This document shows, in pieces, positions 7,983 to 16,524 of a stretch of 64,000 nucleotides of DNA. The translations under genes were made by a program, and so were the position numbers. Below the pieces are notes generated by a model. That model made no database searches, had not been told where the DNA came from, and worked only from the letters and a program-made list of their open reading frames with translations. The first letter of the stretch is position 1. Each line of letters opens with the position of its first letter. The stretch comes from Natranaerofaba carboxydovora. Lineage in GTDB: Bacteria > Bacillota > Natranaerobiia > Natranaerobiales > Natranaerofabaceae. The stretch covers positions 2,116,501 to 2,180,500 of the forward strand of contig NZ_CP054394.1 in assembly GCF_022539405.1 (NCBI RefSeq), written 5' to 3'.

Positions 7983-8239
7983 CTCGCTGTCCTAACTCCT
8001 GTCCAAGTTAACTCTTCTATATCCAATTCAATACGAGAAGTATGAACAACATACATCTCTTTATCTGGATATTTTTTATGCAATTGAATATATTCTTTTA
8101 ATGCTTCATTACTGTCATCGAATGAGTTAATCACTGTCAATTCTTCTACAATTCTTTTATTATCTTTTGTTCTTGCTGATATAGACTCAATAACTAGCCA
8201 CTTCTCAGGGTAGCTATCTCGAACTTCTTTCCATTTCAT
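7979..8239 (-). CDS. Conserved partner of the aspartic protease
   Basis: 86 residues, soluble and mixed charged: MKWKEVRDSYPEKWLVIES at the start, a central FDDSNEALKEYIQLHKKYP helix, and YVVHTSRIELDIEE before the C terminus. From memory, small proteins of this pattern are often encoded next to retropepsin-like genes, so the two probably act together, for example as substrate, inhibitor or adaptor. The ATGA overlap shows translational coupling. The function is unknown; this is not a named toxin or antitoxin. Confidence 0.7.
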   Translation of the reverse strand: MKWKEVRDSYPEKWLVIESISARTKDNKRIVEELTVINSFDDSNEALKEYIQLHKKYPDKEMYVVHTSRIELDIEELTWTGVRTAR

Positions 8240-8414
8240 TAGGTTCTCCCCCTTTTCTTTATACTATTCACCTTTATTATATCATCTTATTTAAACATAG
8301 AAACCTATTATATCATATCCTTTTTGGGAATCCGGGCAATTATTATTAAAAATACCCATCTGAAATATCTAAACAAGAAGGAGACAATTTTTAGAAGACT
8401 ACTACTAAAAAATC

Positions 8415-8458
8415 AAGCGGCCTTGTAGCTCCTTAAAAATTTGGAACTTTAGCCGCTT
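8415..8458 (-). terminator. Terminator of the YaiI-family gene (repeat copy B)
   Basis: Ends AAGCGGC/GCCGCTT pair, with a partly paired inner part around TAGCTCC. On the minus strand the stem is followed by GATTTTTTAG. It closely matches the hairpin at 7445-7488. Confidence 0.7.
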
Positions 8459-8498
8459 AACTCATAGAGCTTATTGTTAACTTATTGCTAAACCATAT

Positions 8499-8954
8499 CT
8501 ATTCTTGATTTCCTTGACTTTGCAATTTAGATATTATCTCTCTTAACAATTTTTCAAATTTGATAGTATCTTCTTTTTTCCTCTTTGGTGTTTTGGTATG
8601 TCTGCCATTTTTTCGGCGTACTTGTTGGTTAATATATCTATTCATCAATAAGCTTTCTATATTCTCGTTTGTGTACTTCCAACCATTTGGATGAATAACT
8701 ATAGCATCTTTTGATAGAGCAAGTGAAGCCAATCCATAATCACCGGTTACAACTATATCACCCTTTTTAGTTTTGTTAACTATTACAAAATCCACAGAAT
8801 CTCTACCTTTATCTACTGTAATGATTTCTGCATAGTCGCTATTAATATCGTGGGATAAGTTTTTTACAACTACCAGTTCGACAGAGTATTCCTTAGCCAC
8901 TTGAAACAAAATATCTTTTACAGGGCAGCTATCTGCATCCACTAGTATCTTCAT
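8499..8954 (-). CDS. YaiI/YqxD family protein (UPF0178, DUF188)
   Basis: 151 residues. The N terminus MKILVDADSCPVK and the central GDIVVTGDYGLASLAL and HPNGWKYTNENIE are the hallmark motifs of the DUF188 family, a PIN-like fold protein of unclear role. The acidic residues D6, D8 and the D in GDYGLA could bind metal as in PIN nucleases (inference). Length is normal. The final codons and 3' terminator have a diverged second copy at 7445-7545. Confidence 0.85.
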   Translation of the reverse strand: MKILVDADSCPVKDILFQVAKEYSVELVVVKNLSHDINSDYAEIITVDKGRDSVDFVIVNKTKKGDIVVTGDYGLASLALSKDAIVIHPNGWKYTNENIESLLMNRYINQQVRRKNGRHTKTPKRKKEDTIKFEKLLREIISKLQSQGNQE

Positions 8955-8998
8955 AAAAGCATCAAATCCTTTAAAAATTCCATATTATCCTCCGGTAT

Positions 8999-9877
8999 CT
9001 ATTTTAGATCAAAAGAAAGTAAACGAAATAACTTTAATATCAGGCTAAATAATTTATTCTTTTCTTCTTTTATTTCTTTTTCTTCTTTTTCTTCTTCATC
9101 CAACTTTTCTTCTTCATCTAATTTGTTATGCTCTAGAAGATTTAGTTCTATTTCATCAAATTCTCTCATCTCTGATGGTATAGTTTTAGTATCAGTAGGG
9201 TGTGTTATAACTTGTATTACGGGAGCATCCCCCGGAGATGTGAGAGCATAGTCTACTATAAGCTTGTCATCATCTATAGAAAAATCTTCAATTGATATCT
9301 CATATCCCCCTGTGTTTTTTTCTCCCCAATCTAGTTTTAGTTCTCCATTTTTGTATATATAAGTAATATCGTCCTGGGTCCCTTCGATGGTTTCATCTTT
9401 TGATGTTTTGGGGATAATTTCAAATTCTTCCTGCAGCTCAAATTCTTTTCCCGTATCAAAGCATTGAATATCTTTGTTGATTCTGTACAAACCTTTTTTA
9501 GCCTCTTGGGCAAAGTTGTCCTGATTAAGTGTTTGAGTATGGCTTTCTCCCGGGAGCAGCATAATCATATCTTGAGGCCAAACAATATCTAATTCTATAG
9601 CTTCCCAATTTTCACTTTCTTCGTTATAATATTCTACTTCAAACATCCTGGCAAATGTCAATTCCGTTTCCCCTACATTTTTAATATCAAATTTTATCTC
9701 TTTCCCTTTTTCAAATTCTTCAGTTTTCATTTCTAAAACTGCACCTGGTTCTAAATCTTTCTCACCCTCCGCTTCAAGTGATTCCCCATAGGCAAATGCC
9801 CCTTGCGAAAGCAAAACTAGTACTAATACTAATACTTTTATACACAGCTTGTTTTTACTTAGAATAATTTTACCCAT
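8999..9877 (-). CDS. Secreted protein with Ig-like and PrcB-like domains
   Basis: The start at 9877 has an AGGAGGGG site; an upstream in-frame TTG would only add an unlikely hydrophobic lead. It has a signal peptide up to about residue 30 (LVLVLVLLSQGAFA), then an Ig-like domain of the type that reads FDIKNVGETELTFA and LLPGESHTQTL. Next comes a PrcB-like segment with NTGGYEISIEDFSIDDDKL and SPGDAPVIQV. The C-terminal tail is a run of E/K repeats and a hydrophobic end. In relatives, PrcB-type domains stabilise surface proteases (family knowledge). It is probably extracellular. Confidence 0.7.
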   Translation of the reverse strand: MGKIILSKNKLCIKVLVLVLVLLSQGAFAYGESLEAEGEKDLEPGAVLEMKTEEFEKGKEIKFDIKNVGETELTFARMFEVEYYNEESENWEAIELDIVWPQDMIMLLPGESHTQTLNQDNFAQEAKKGLYRINKDIQCFDTGKEFELQEEFEIIPKTSKDETIEGTQDDITYIYKNGELKLDWGEKNTGGYEISIEDFSIDDDKLIVDYALTSPGDAPVIQVITHPTDTKTIPSEMREFDEIELNLLEHNKLDEEEKLDEEEKEEKEIKEEKNKLFSLILKLFRLLSFDLK

Positions 9878-9952
9878 AAAAATTCCCCTCCTATAAGATT
9901 TGTCATCTATCAAGACGAATAAAATTAAAAAAAGTTGCTTTAACACTTATTT

Positions 9953-11767
9953 CTAATGACTAAACAAAGAATCATACTCTATCTGATAAACAGATTCGTC
10001 TCTCTTTAAGTAAATATCATGATCTTCAGGGTCAACTTGGATAAGCTTAGTATTATCTTTAAGATAAACCAATTCTATATCTAAGCTATTCTCTTCTAGA
10101 TTAGCCAACGCAAAAATTGGTGCTTCAATATAGGGGCGAGAATCGTCAAATGTATAGTGTAAGTGACCTTTATCTGTATCTTTTGTAATAACCGGAAGTT
10201 GGTCAATCTCTCCATTATCTAAAATTTGGGCAAAATCCAATTCTTTGTGTAGATACTCACTCAATTTAGAATTATTTTCACCAACATCTTTCATCACTTC
10301 ATCATTATCTAAACTTACAAAAGCAGATATCTGTAATGAAGATCTTCTTTCGCCTTCCTCAATTTGCTCAGATTCAGTCATATTAGTAGGCCATAAATTG
10401 TTTTTAATCCCTTTCTCATCTGGGATGGCACCTACCAGCATTACATCATCCTTTTCCTCTTCAAAGCCACCGGGAAGGTGCTGTACAGTGCTCGCTGTTA
10501 AATCAAGAGATTTATTGCTATCCGGAGCCCATATTTCTATACTTCTAGCGGAACAGGCATGTATTGGCACTTCACTTTTAGTAAGTAAAATGCCATATTC
10601 ATTGCGCCCCATAATTTTATGGGACACAAAGTTTGAATCACCTTCGTTAGGGACTTCACCCTCGCGTTTAGTGCCACCTGCTTCTAAATGTTCTAAAGAG
10701 AAATTGTTTAAATCTATTAGGCTAAATCCTTTATCACCACTAGCTATAATAGCGGTATTATCATCATATTTTGCTATATCTGTAATTAACGGAGCCACTT
10801 CAAACTCCTCTTCAAAATTAATATCTTTTTCTTTAAATCCATCTTCAGATATTTCGAATACTTTTAAAAAAGGTTTTTCAGCCCTGGGTGGCTCTTCATG
10901 CCTTACTATCCAAGAATGATCTGCGTAAAGAAATAGGTAATTTTCTATAACACTAGTTTGAAAGTGTAGATTGTCATGTATGTTTATAAAGAATTTTCCA
11001 CTCTCGTCTTTCTCTAAATCCTCTGGTATGTCCCATTCTAAATCTTGTATATTTAATTTATTTTCTTTTAAAGCTTGACCCTCTTCGAGACTATAAAAAT
11101 GCGCTTTTTGACCGGTATTTGGGATATAAATCAACTGATCTTCAATAATTAGACATTTCTCATTATTTCCTTCTTTTGTAACTATTCCTTCTACAGTATC
11201 AAAATGTTCTAAACTATCTTTTTGGTAGATGACCAAGTCACCTTCTTCTTCATCAGATTGAGCAATATAATTTTCCCCTACATAAAATGGCTCGTCAGTT
11301 AATGCATTTGATTTAACAGGGTCTAATTCATCTAATAAATTTGCTCCCATGATAGTTTCTTTAATAGTACCATCATCTGTTTCTGTTGTTATTTGTTCAA
11401 ACTTATCCGAATCATATTCTGTCTCAAATACTGCCTGTAACTTTATATCTTTTTCCATTGTAAAATGATATTCTTGATCCTCACTAACTTCTTCCCCGTC
11501 TTCTTCCCATTTTAAAAATTCATAACCTTCCTTTGGTTCAGCTTCTACAGTTACCTCTTCTCCCTCTTCATAAGTTCCTTCACCTTTAATTTCTCCTGCA
11601 TCTTCTGGACCAGCTTTTACTTCTACTTTGTATTCATTTGGTTCATCTTCATCCTGTTTAGCTTGTTCATCTTCTGCTTTTTCCTCTTGAGCACAGCCTG
11701 CTATAAAGATTGTAAAAACTATTAAACTTATTACTATTGATATATAAGCTAATTTTCTTACTGACAC
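9953..11767 (-). CDS. Large acidic lipoprotein with InlB-type repeat and propeller-like body
   Basis: Start chosen at the GTG at 11767, five bases after a GAGGTGG site. The signal ends in a lipobox (FIAGC) about 25 residues in, so the protein is lipid-anchored. It is followed by a low-complexity acidic linker and a divergent InlB-type repeat (YKVEVKAGPEDAGEIKGEGT, then GYEFLKWEEDGEEV). A long region of repeated beta strands resembles a propeller (LVIYQKDSLEHFD, CLIIEDQLIYIPN, GFSLIDLNNFSLEHLE). Its role is unknown. Its leader resembles that of the lipoprotein at 13280-14005. Confidence 0.7.
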   Translation of the reverse strand: MSVRKLAYISIVISLIVFTIFIAGCAQEEKAEDEQAKQDEDEPNEYKVEVKAGPEDAGEIKGEGTYEEGEEVTVEAEPKEGYEFLKWEEDGEEVSEDQEYHFTMEKDIKLQAVFETEYDSDKFEQITTETDDGTIKETIMGANLLDELDPVKSNALTDEPFYVGENYIAQSDEEEGDLVIYQKDSLEHFDTVEGIVTKEGNNEKCLIIEDQLIYIPNTGQKAHFYSLEEGQALKENKLNIQDLEWDIPEDLEKDESGKFFINIHDNLHFQTSVIENYLFLYADHSWIVRHEEPPRAEKPFLKVFEISEDGFKEKDINFEEEFEVAPLITDIAKYDDNTAIIASGDKGFSLIDLNNFSLEHLEAGGTKREGEVPNEGDSNFVSHKIMGRNEYGILLTKSEVPIHACSARSIEIWAPDSNKSLDLTASTVQHLPGGFEEEKDDVMLVGAIPDEKGIKNNLWPTNMTESEQIEEGERRSSLQISAFVSLDNDEVMKDVGENNSKLSEYLHKELDFAQILDNGEIDQLPVITKDTDKGHLHYTFDDSRPYIEAPIFALANLEENSLDIELVYLKDNTKLIQVDPEDHDIYLKRDESVYQIEYDSLFSH

Positions 11768-11870
11768 TTTAACCACCTCACCCCAAAGTATTCAAAAAGA
11801 TCATTTCTATACACCAGTTATTTATCATCTCCAAAACTTCTAACTCTCTAAAATATATTCTGTTAATACA

Positions 11871-12030
11871 GGTTGACACTCCAACACGCATAAATGCGTG
11901 GGATTCTTGGGTAGCTTACCGTCCTCAATCCATTTCTGCTTTGGACAGCTCCCAAGCCAAGGGTATGCCAGTACCCTTCCCATACCAGTGCATATAGCAG
12001 TATGGGCTGATAGACTGCAGTTTAAGCTGC
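11871..12030 (-). ncRNA. Probable omegaRNA region at the right end of the tnpB element
   Basis: In IS605-type elements the guide RNA overlaps the 3' end of tnpB and runs to the right end, where the guide begins. Here that stretch keeps paired segments (a pair around GGTATGGGAAGGGTACTGG, and the terminal CACGCA/TGCGTG hairpin). The assignment is by position and family knowledge; the ends are not mapped. Confidence 0.5.
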
Positions 12031-13072
12031 TCCATCTATCACAGGTGCATGAATGATATTCATCCCTGCTACCCGGTCTCTGTGCGAACTAAAACCGCAG
12101 GTGCATCGATATTTTCTATCTTTTGCTTGGTTTAGTACTTCACATACAGGACATGTTTGACTGGTGTATTTAGGGTTTACATATTCTACTAATATGCCTG
12201 CTAATTTCGCTTTGTACTCAATGTATGATGCTAGACGATAGAAAGACCATGCATGAAGGTTCTTTTCGTTTTTACGGCTTGTCCTTGCCGTGGTTCTGAT
12301 ATTAGATAGTTTTTCTAATCTAATGATGGAAACTTTATTATGTATTGCAAAGTCAACCACTTTACGGCTGATTTTATGGTCTTGGTCTTTCATCCAGCGT
12401 TGTTCTTTGTCGTTGAGGTTTTTGATGGCATTTAATTTTTTTGCTTTTCCTAGTTCACGTCGTTTTGTTTTGAATTTTCTACGAATATATTTGTTTTGTC
12501 TGCCGTTACCGGTGAATTTTGTTTTGCCGGTACTTGTTACTGCGACTGCTGGAGATTTTAGGCCTAAGTCTACGCCCATTATTATATCTGTTTCTTTAGG
12601 TTTAGGGTCTGGTAGTGTTACACATATTTGGGCTATCCATTTGTTTGATTTCTTTGTGATGCGCAGTGTGCCCAGTTTGTTTTTAAGTAGCTCGTTTTGA
12701 TATTCGGTTAATACGGCTTTTATGGCTATACGCTTTGTTTTAGCATTGATAAATACTGGAAATCAGGTGGTGTTTTCTTTGATTTTGTAGTTTTGATTGT
12801 TCCATATACAGACAGGCTTTTTTAGAATAGGGACTCTTTTTAATTTTTTGGATCTACGATAAACACTTTTTGCATCACGGATTGCTTGATTTTTGACAGC
12901 ACTTGGCATCGGTACTTGGACATCTTTTGATGATAGATTTAATGCTTTTTTTAGCTTGTACTATTTTAGATACCAGGGTATTGACGGTTTTTATGTATTC
13001 TTTTGATATATCTAGTAGGTGTTTTTCTTGTTCTTTTGTTGGTAGTAGTTTGATCTGCGCTGTTTTTTCCAT
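12022..13072 (-). pseudogene. tnpB: TnpB RNA-guided nuclease gene, broken
   Basis: The N-terminal part starts at the ATG at 13072 (MEKTAQIKLLPTKEQEKHLL). Near 12940 a one-base shift is needed to keep the TnpB frame, and an in-frame TGA follows near 12760 just after KENTT. The C-terminal half (from 12579) is intact and carries the RuvC acidic residues in GVDLGLK, IRLEKLSNI and HRDRVAG, plus a CPVC/CTC zinc ribbon. The two lesions suggest that full-length nuclease is no longer made. Confidence 0.85.
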
Positions 13073-13279
13073 AAGTTCACCCTCTTGTTTAGTTGATTAA
13101 TGATACGGTAGTTTTAGTTGTTCTATATTCTTGTTTCATAATTCTATTGTATATGTTTTTTCTTTGCACTGCACGATAATTTATAAAAAAATGGGCTTTC
13201 ATCCCACGATTGAAAACCGTGGCCTTTTCGCCCTAATACTGTAAAAATCGGATAAAATACATCATCCCAACAATCTATA

Positions 13280-14005
13280 CTATTTTTCAACATTAATGAT
13301 TAAATTGCTTGTATCCAATCCAAAATAATCCTTCACTTCTGATGTTATCTCTACCTCGATACTACTACCATCTGAAATATTTTCAAATTCATAACCTATC
13401 GAAAATCCAGTTGCTCCTTCTGCAGCCTTTTCATCATGGACTTTTTCTTCATCCAAAATTTCAATATCGTTTAAACTATATAACCAATTTTCATGTGATC
13501 CAATTCCTGCAGCACTTAAATCAGCGTTAGATGCTGGTGCTATATCCCCTGAAAAATGTAAAACAAATTCAGAACTGTCGATTGTTATCTCTCCATCGCT
13601 TGAAAATTCTTTCTCTTTGCTTTTGTCATTTTCTGGAACATTAACCTGAAGTTCAACATCCCACAAATTACTTTCATGCTGTAGTTCGTAAATTTTTCCC
13701 TCCGATAACACCTCATGAGCTCTTACACCTTCAGTTTGAGCCATTTCAAGCAAAACACCTGAATAAAATCTAGCTATATTAAGTTGACGCTCTTTCGACT
13801 CTAACTCTTGTTCTAGATTTTCTATTCTAGACTCTTTTCTAGATAATTCATCTTTAAACTCTTCTTTTGTTTCTTCTTTTATCTCTTCTTTATCATTCTT
13901 TCCGTACTCTTCACCTTTTTCCTCTGGAGCACAGCCTGTCACAAAAACTGTTAAAACCATTAAGCTTATTACTATTACTAAATAAGCTAATTTTCTTCCT
14001 AACAC
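13280..14005 (-). CDS. Lipoprotein with coiled-coil stalk, unknown function
   Basis: The GTG at 14005 follows a GAGGTGG site by five bases, like the large lipoprotein gene beyond the insertion element. It has a signal peptide with a VTGC lipobox, then a strongly charged coiled coil (IKEETKEEFKDELSRKESRI onward) of about 50 residues. A globular C-terminal domain of beta strands follows (ELQVNVPEN, SSEFVLHFSGDIAP, YEFENISDGSSIEVEITSEV). The family was not recognised. The shared leader with the 9953-11767 gene suggests a related origin or common regulation. Confidence 0.65.
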   Translation of the reverse strand: MLGRKLAYLVIVISLMVLTVFVTGCAPEEKGEEYGKNDKEEIKEETKEEFKDELSRKESRIENLEQELESKERQLNIARFYSGVLLEMAQTEGVRAHEVLSEGKIYELQHESNLWDVELQVNVPENDKSKEKEFSSDGEITIDSSEFVLHFSGDIAPASNADLSAAGIGSHENWLYSLNDIEILDEEKVHDEKAAEGATGFSIGYEFENISDGSSIEVEITSEVKDYFGLDTSNLIINVEK

Positions 14006-14142
14006 TCTTACCACCTCGCTTAAAATCATCAAAAAATATACCCTGTTAGCTCAGGGATAGAAACTTAAAGATGACCAATATTTAACAATAAGTTTTAAAG
14101 ACATTATTTTGTTGGACTAATTTTTTGATTTATAACTTTCCC

Positions 14143-14924
14143 TTAGTATTTTTTCTTGTTAGGGTTTGTCTTTTCACAGGGTACAGCCGTCTGACATTTT
14201 CCGCAGCCGTAACGTGGGAAATATTCAGGATATATTTTTTCATCAAAGTATTTTTTACAAACATTACTATCCTTACCTTCTTCTGTTATTGCTTTTTCAG
14301 GGCAACGAGAAATACATACACCACACATTGTACAATATTCATATACTTTTTCGTATTCTCTTGTAGTAGGAGTTATTTCCAAAGTTGTTATAACACTACC
14401 AAAACGGCCTGCAGACCCTTTTTGAGTAATAAGAGATTTGCTTAAACCAAATGTTCCTAGTCCTGCTATAAATGCAGCATGTCTTTCAGACCAGTTGCTT
14501 TTGACACCCTCATCTCTAAAAGTAGTATCTAATATAGGGGCTACAGCTTTTTCTCCAGAATTATTTAATTCTTTAGTGAGATATTTTAGTAAACCTATAT
14601 TACAGTCTTCACCTTCAAAACGTCCATATAACCATTCGGCTGCAGGAAGTCCTGATTTGTGATTGGCTTTACGTATTTGTGAGGAAAAAGGTAAAAAATA
14701 TGTTATTACAGACTTTGCATTTGTAAGCCATTCTTTAGGAGACTTATGATTAGGGCCAATTACCTGAGAATCTTTAAGTTTATCGAATAATAAATCATTA
14801 GCATCTGCAACACCGATTAACAGCTTTTTTCATAAATCTTTCCTATGTCTTTTTCCTCTACTTTATTAAGATTAGTTTGCTCAATAAATTTAGATAGCAT
14901 ATTATTTATATCAATTAATTTCAT
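14143..14924 (-). pseudogene. QueG-like 4Fe-4S protein with an N-terminal frameshift
   Basis: From the ATG at 14924 (AGGAG site) the frame runs about 30 codons, then needs a one-base shift at an A-run near 14830. After it the frame is open to 14143. The assembled protein matches the intact paralogue at 29894-30703: EWLTNAKSVITYFLPFS, SNWSERHAAFIAGLGTFG, then CTMCGVCISRCP and CGKCQTAVPCE ferredoxin-like clusters. Because only one homopolymer base is affected, a sequencing error or recent mutation are both possible. Confidence 0.7.
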
Positions 14925-14969
14925 AATTTTTCTCCTAACATTAGAGTATTTGGTGAATCCCGTTTATGT

Positions 14970-15130
14970 TTATTTTTGTTCAGTTTCGCTAACACATTCA
15001 TTTTTTAGTTTTCCCACTAAAAGTTCCAAGGCATCAATGACGTGCGGCCTAATATCTCCCCCTATCATCACATACATGATGTCGTCACCAACTTCGAGCT
15101 GACCTTTATTAAGCCAAACCCTGACATGGA
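14970..15130 (-). pseudogene. C-terminal fragment of MoaE (molybdopterin synthase large subunit)
   Basis: The frame ending at 14970 reads HVRVWLNKGQLEVGDDIMYV, then GGDIRPHVIDALELLVGKLK. This resembles the C-terminal half of clostridial MoaE proteins. The N-terminal half is absent and stop codons precede it. The rest of 15131-15275 shows no gene. Confidence 0.5.
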
Positions 15131-15275
15131 AACTAAGATATTGAAATTATCCGCCTTAAATATTTCTAGTTAAAACATATCTCACCTTGCAGAAATAATG
15201 AAGTTGACAAAAATTTGACTGTCTATAATCAACTAGATAAATCTTCATTTTTTTTAAAAATTTTAATAAAACCTA

Positions 15276-15304
15276 TTGCATAATAGCCTTCGCCTTGTTA
15301 TAAT
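15276..15304 (+). promoter_or_regulatory. Sigma-A type promoter for the small Cys protein gene
   Basis: TTGCAT (15276-15281), a 17-base spacer, and a perfect TATAAT (15299-15304), about 70 bases before the start at 15374. Confidence 0.7.
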
Positions 15305-15373
15305 ACAGCTTACAATCAAAATATAATCATCAATGGTTATTGAGATTGTATAAATTAAATGGAGGTGCTTAAA

Positions 15374-15607
15374 ATGAAAAGGTTTTTAGATAGGTTGGCA
15401 AAGGCGAATGAAAGGGAGTTTGGGAAAGGAAGAATTAATTATCAAAAAATGTACAACAGCAGTGCGAGAGTTGTTTCCGAGCTGCCAAGTCATGAACCTA
15501 CAACCCCACCAAGTACTTCTGTTATTCAGGCAATGAAAGCTGCTGATTCAATCAACACTCCAAAGTGCGATATCTGCTACTTAGGCGAACCATCCGCCCA
15601 GTGTTAA
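15374..15607 (+). CDS. Small Cys-containing protein, LDCC-motif-like N terminus
   Basis: The start at 15374 follows GGAGGTG by six bases; an ATG 15 bases upstream is part of the ribosome site. The 77-residue product begins MKRFLDRLAKANEREFGKGR, close to what I recall of the small LDCC-motif putative metal-binding proteins of clostridia. However, the LDCC residues are replaced by INYQK. Two cysteines and a third near the end form CDIC and AQC, possibly a metal site. It is a single gene with its own promoter and terminator. The role is unknown. Confidence 0.65.
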   Translation: MKRFLDRLAKANEREFGKGRINYQKMYNSSARVVSELPSHEPTTPPSTSVIQAMKAADSINTPKCDICYLGEPSAQC

Positions 15608-15647
15608 TCTAAAGTAACTCGGGATCAAAAATTTATAGTAATAAAAA

Positions 15648-15676
15648 AATCGGTGTGAAAAACACCGATAATTTTT
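15648..15676. terminator. Bidirectional terminator
   Basis: Stem TCGGTGT/ACACCGA with a GAAAA loop, flanked by T-runs on both sides (TTTTTTT on the minus strand). It lies between two converging genes. Confidence 0.8.
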
Positions 15677-15705
15677 TGTCATTTTTACTCTACTGGTCTT
15701 AATAT

Positions 15706-16524
15706 TTACTCTACTGATCTTACTATATTTTTTAGTTCTTCTTTTGATAATCCACTCTTATACTCCCTAAACTCAAATTCTTGACCATCTTCCTGCCAAA
15801 CCAACTGATAGCCGATTTCTACTTTTGGTTCATCTTTTCCCACTTTGCCTGTATCCAAGATTGGATATTCAATTATTCTCACCTTTTTGTCATTGATATA
15901 AACTTCATCAATCACTTTATCTTCGTCCACATCCGCTCTTCTTGGATAATTCGAAATAATAAGGGTCAGTCTCTCGGCATCATCACTTTCGGTATTTTCA
16001 TAGCGCATCCGTACATTTTCTCTTTCAACAGATGAATTATGATCTCCTCCTGCAATATACTCTAGAGAATAGTCTTCTGGCAGTTTTTGTGGAGATTTTA
16101 TATCAAGGGAAGTATTTTCCCTAGCCTCTTCGAAGGTATCATATTCTGGCACTTTTGCTGATTCAACTTTTTCTTCATTAATTTCTACTTTATTAAATTC
16201 TTGTTCGGTTTTTTGGGCTTCGTACCCATCGTCTGTTTCTTCTATTTGATAGACAACTACACTCCCAAAAGGTAAGTTGTTACTAGCCCATGTCCTAGCT
16301 TCACTAGACATTGCAAAAATAGACCCTGTCATAAGAATTGTCAGACATGCTGCCGCAGAAGCCTTTTTAAGAATAGTTTTAGGATTCTTTTTGGGCTTTT
16401 TTTCTATATTGTTTTTCACCTTTTCCCATGAAATATCAGATATATATTTATCATCGACTTCTTCATCCATTGTGCTTTTCAGTTCCTCTTCAAGTCTTGG
16501 GTCAAAATTATTATTATCTAACAT
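15706..16524 (-). CDS. Anti-sigma-factor-like membrane protein with DUF4367-like domain
   Basis: The start at 16524 has a GAGGAGGGG site and overlaps the sigma gene by 11 bases. About 272 residues: a cytosolic N-terminal segment of about 45 residues (DPRLEEELKSTMDEEV, DISWEKVKNNIEKK), one helix (KASAAACLTILMTGSIFAMS), then an external domain including PQKLPEDYSLEYI. This is the layout of anti-sigma factors that hold an ECF sigma at the membrane. The last codons are part of a 21-bp tandem duplication (15685-15726). Confidence 0.75.
   Translation of the reverse strand: MLDNNNFDPRLEEELKSTMDEEVDDKYISDISWEKVKNNIEKKPKKNPKTILKKASAAACLTILMTGSIFAMSSEARTWASNNLPFGSVVVYQIEETDDGYEAQKTEQEFNKVEINEEKVESAKVPEYDTFEEARENTSLDIKSPQKLPEDYSLEYIAGGDHNSSVERENVRMRYENTESDDAERLTLIISNYPRRADVDEDKVIDEVYINDKKVRIIEYPILDTGKVGKDEPKVEIGYQLVWQEDGQEFEFREYKSGLSKEELKNIVRSVE

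Larger units (their letters stand above)
11870..13245 (-). mobile_element. IS200/IS605-type element with tnpB only
   Basis: On the minus strand it opens with the hairpin CCACG-ATTGAAAAC-CGTGG (13204-13222) typical of left ends of this family, followed by tnpB. It closes with a conserved right-end region holding the hairpin CACGCA-TAAA-TGCGTG (11885-11900). No tnpA transposase lies nearby, so it could move only with outside help. Exact ends are estimates. It sits between two lipoprotein genes with similar leaders. Confidence 0.75.

Noticed and set aside
10245-10919. Plus-strand open frame of 224 codons
   Set aside because: It lies wholly inside the lipoprotein gene on the other strand, lacks a ribosome site and reads as low-quality Ser/Leu-rich sequence.
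12758-12764. In-frame TGA in tnpB as selenocysteine
   Set aside because: The position is not a catalytic site and the gene has a second lesion. It is treated as decay.
15204-15229. TTGACA and TATAAT boxes upstream of the small Cys protein gene
   Set aside because: The spacing is only 14 bases; the pair at 15276-15304 has a 17-base spacer and lies closer to the gene.
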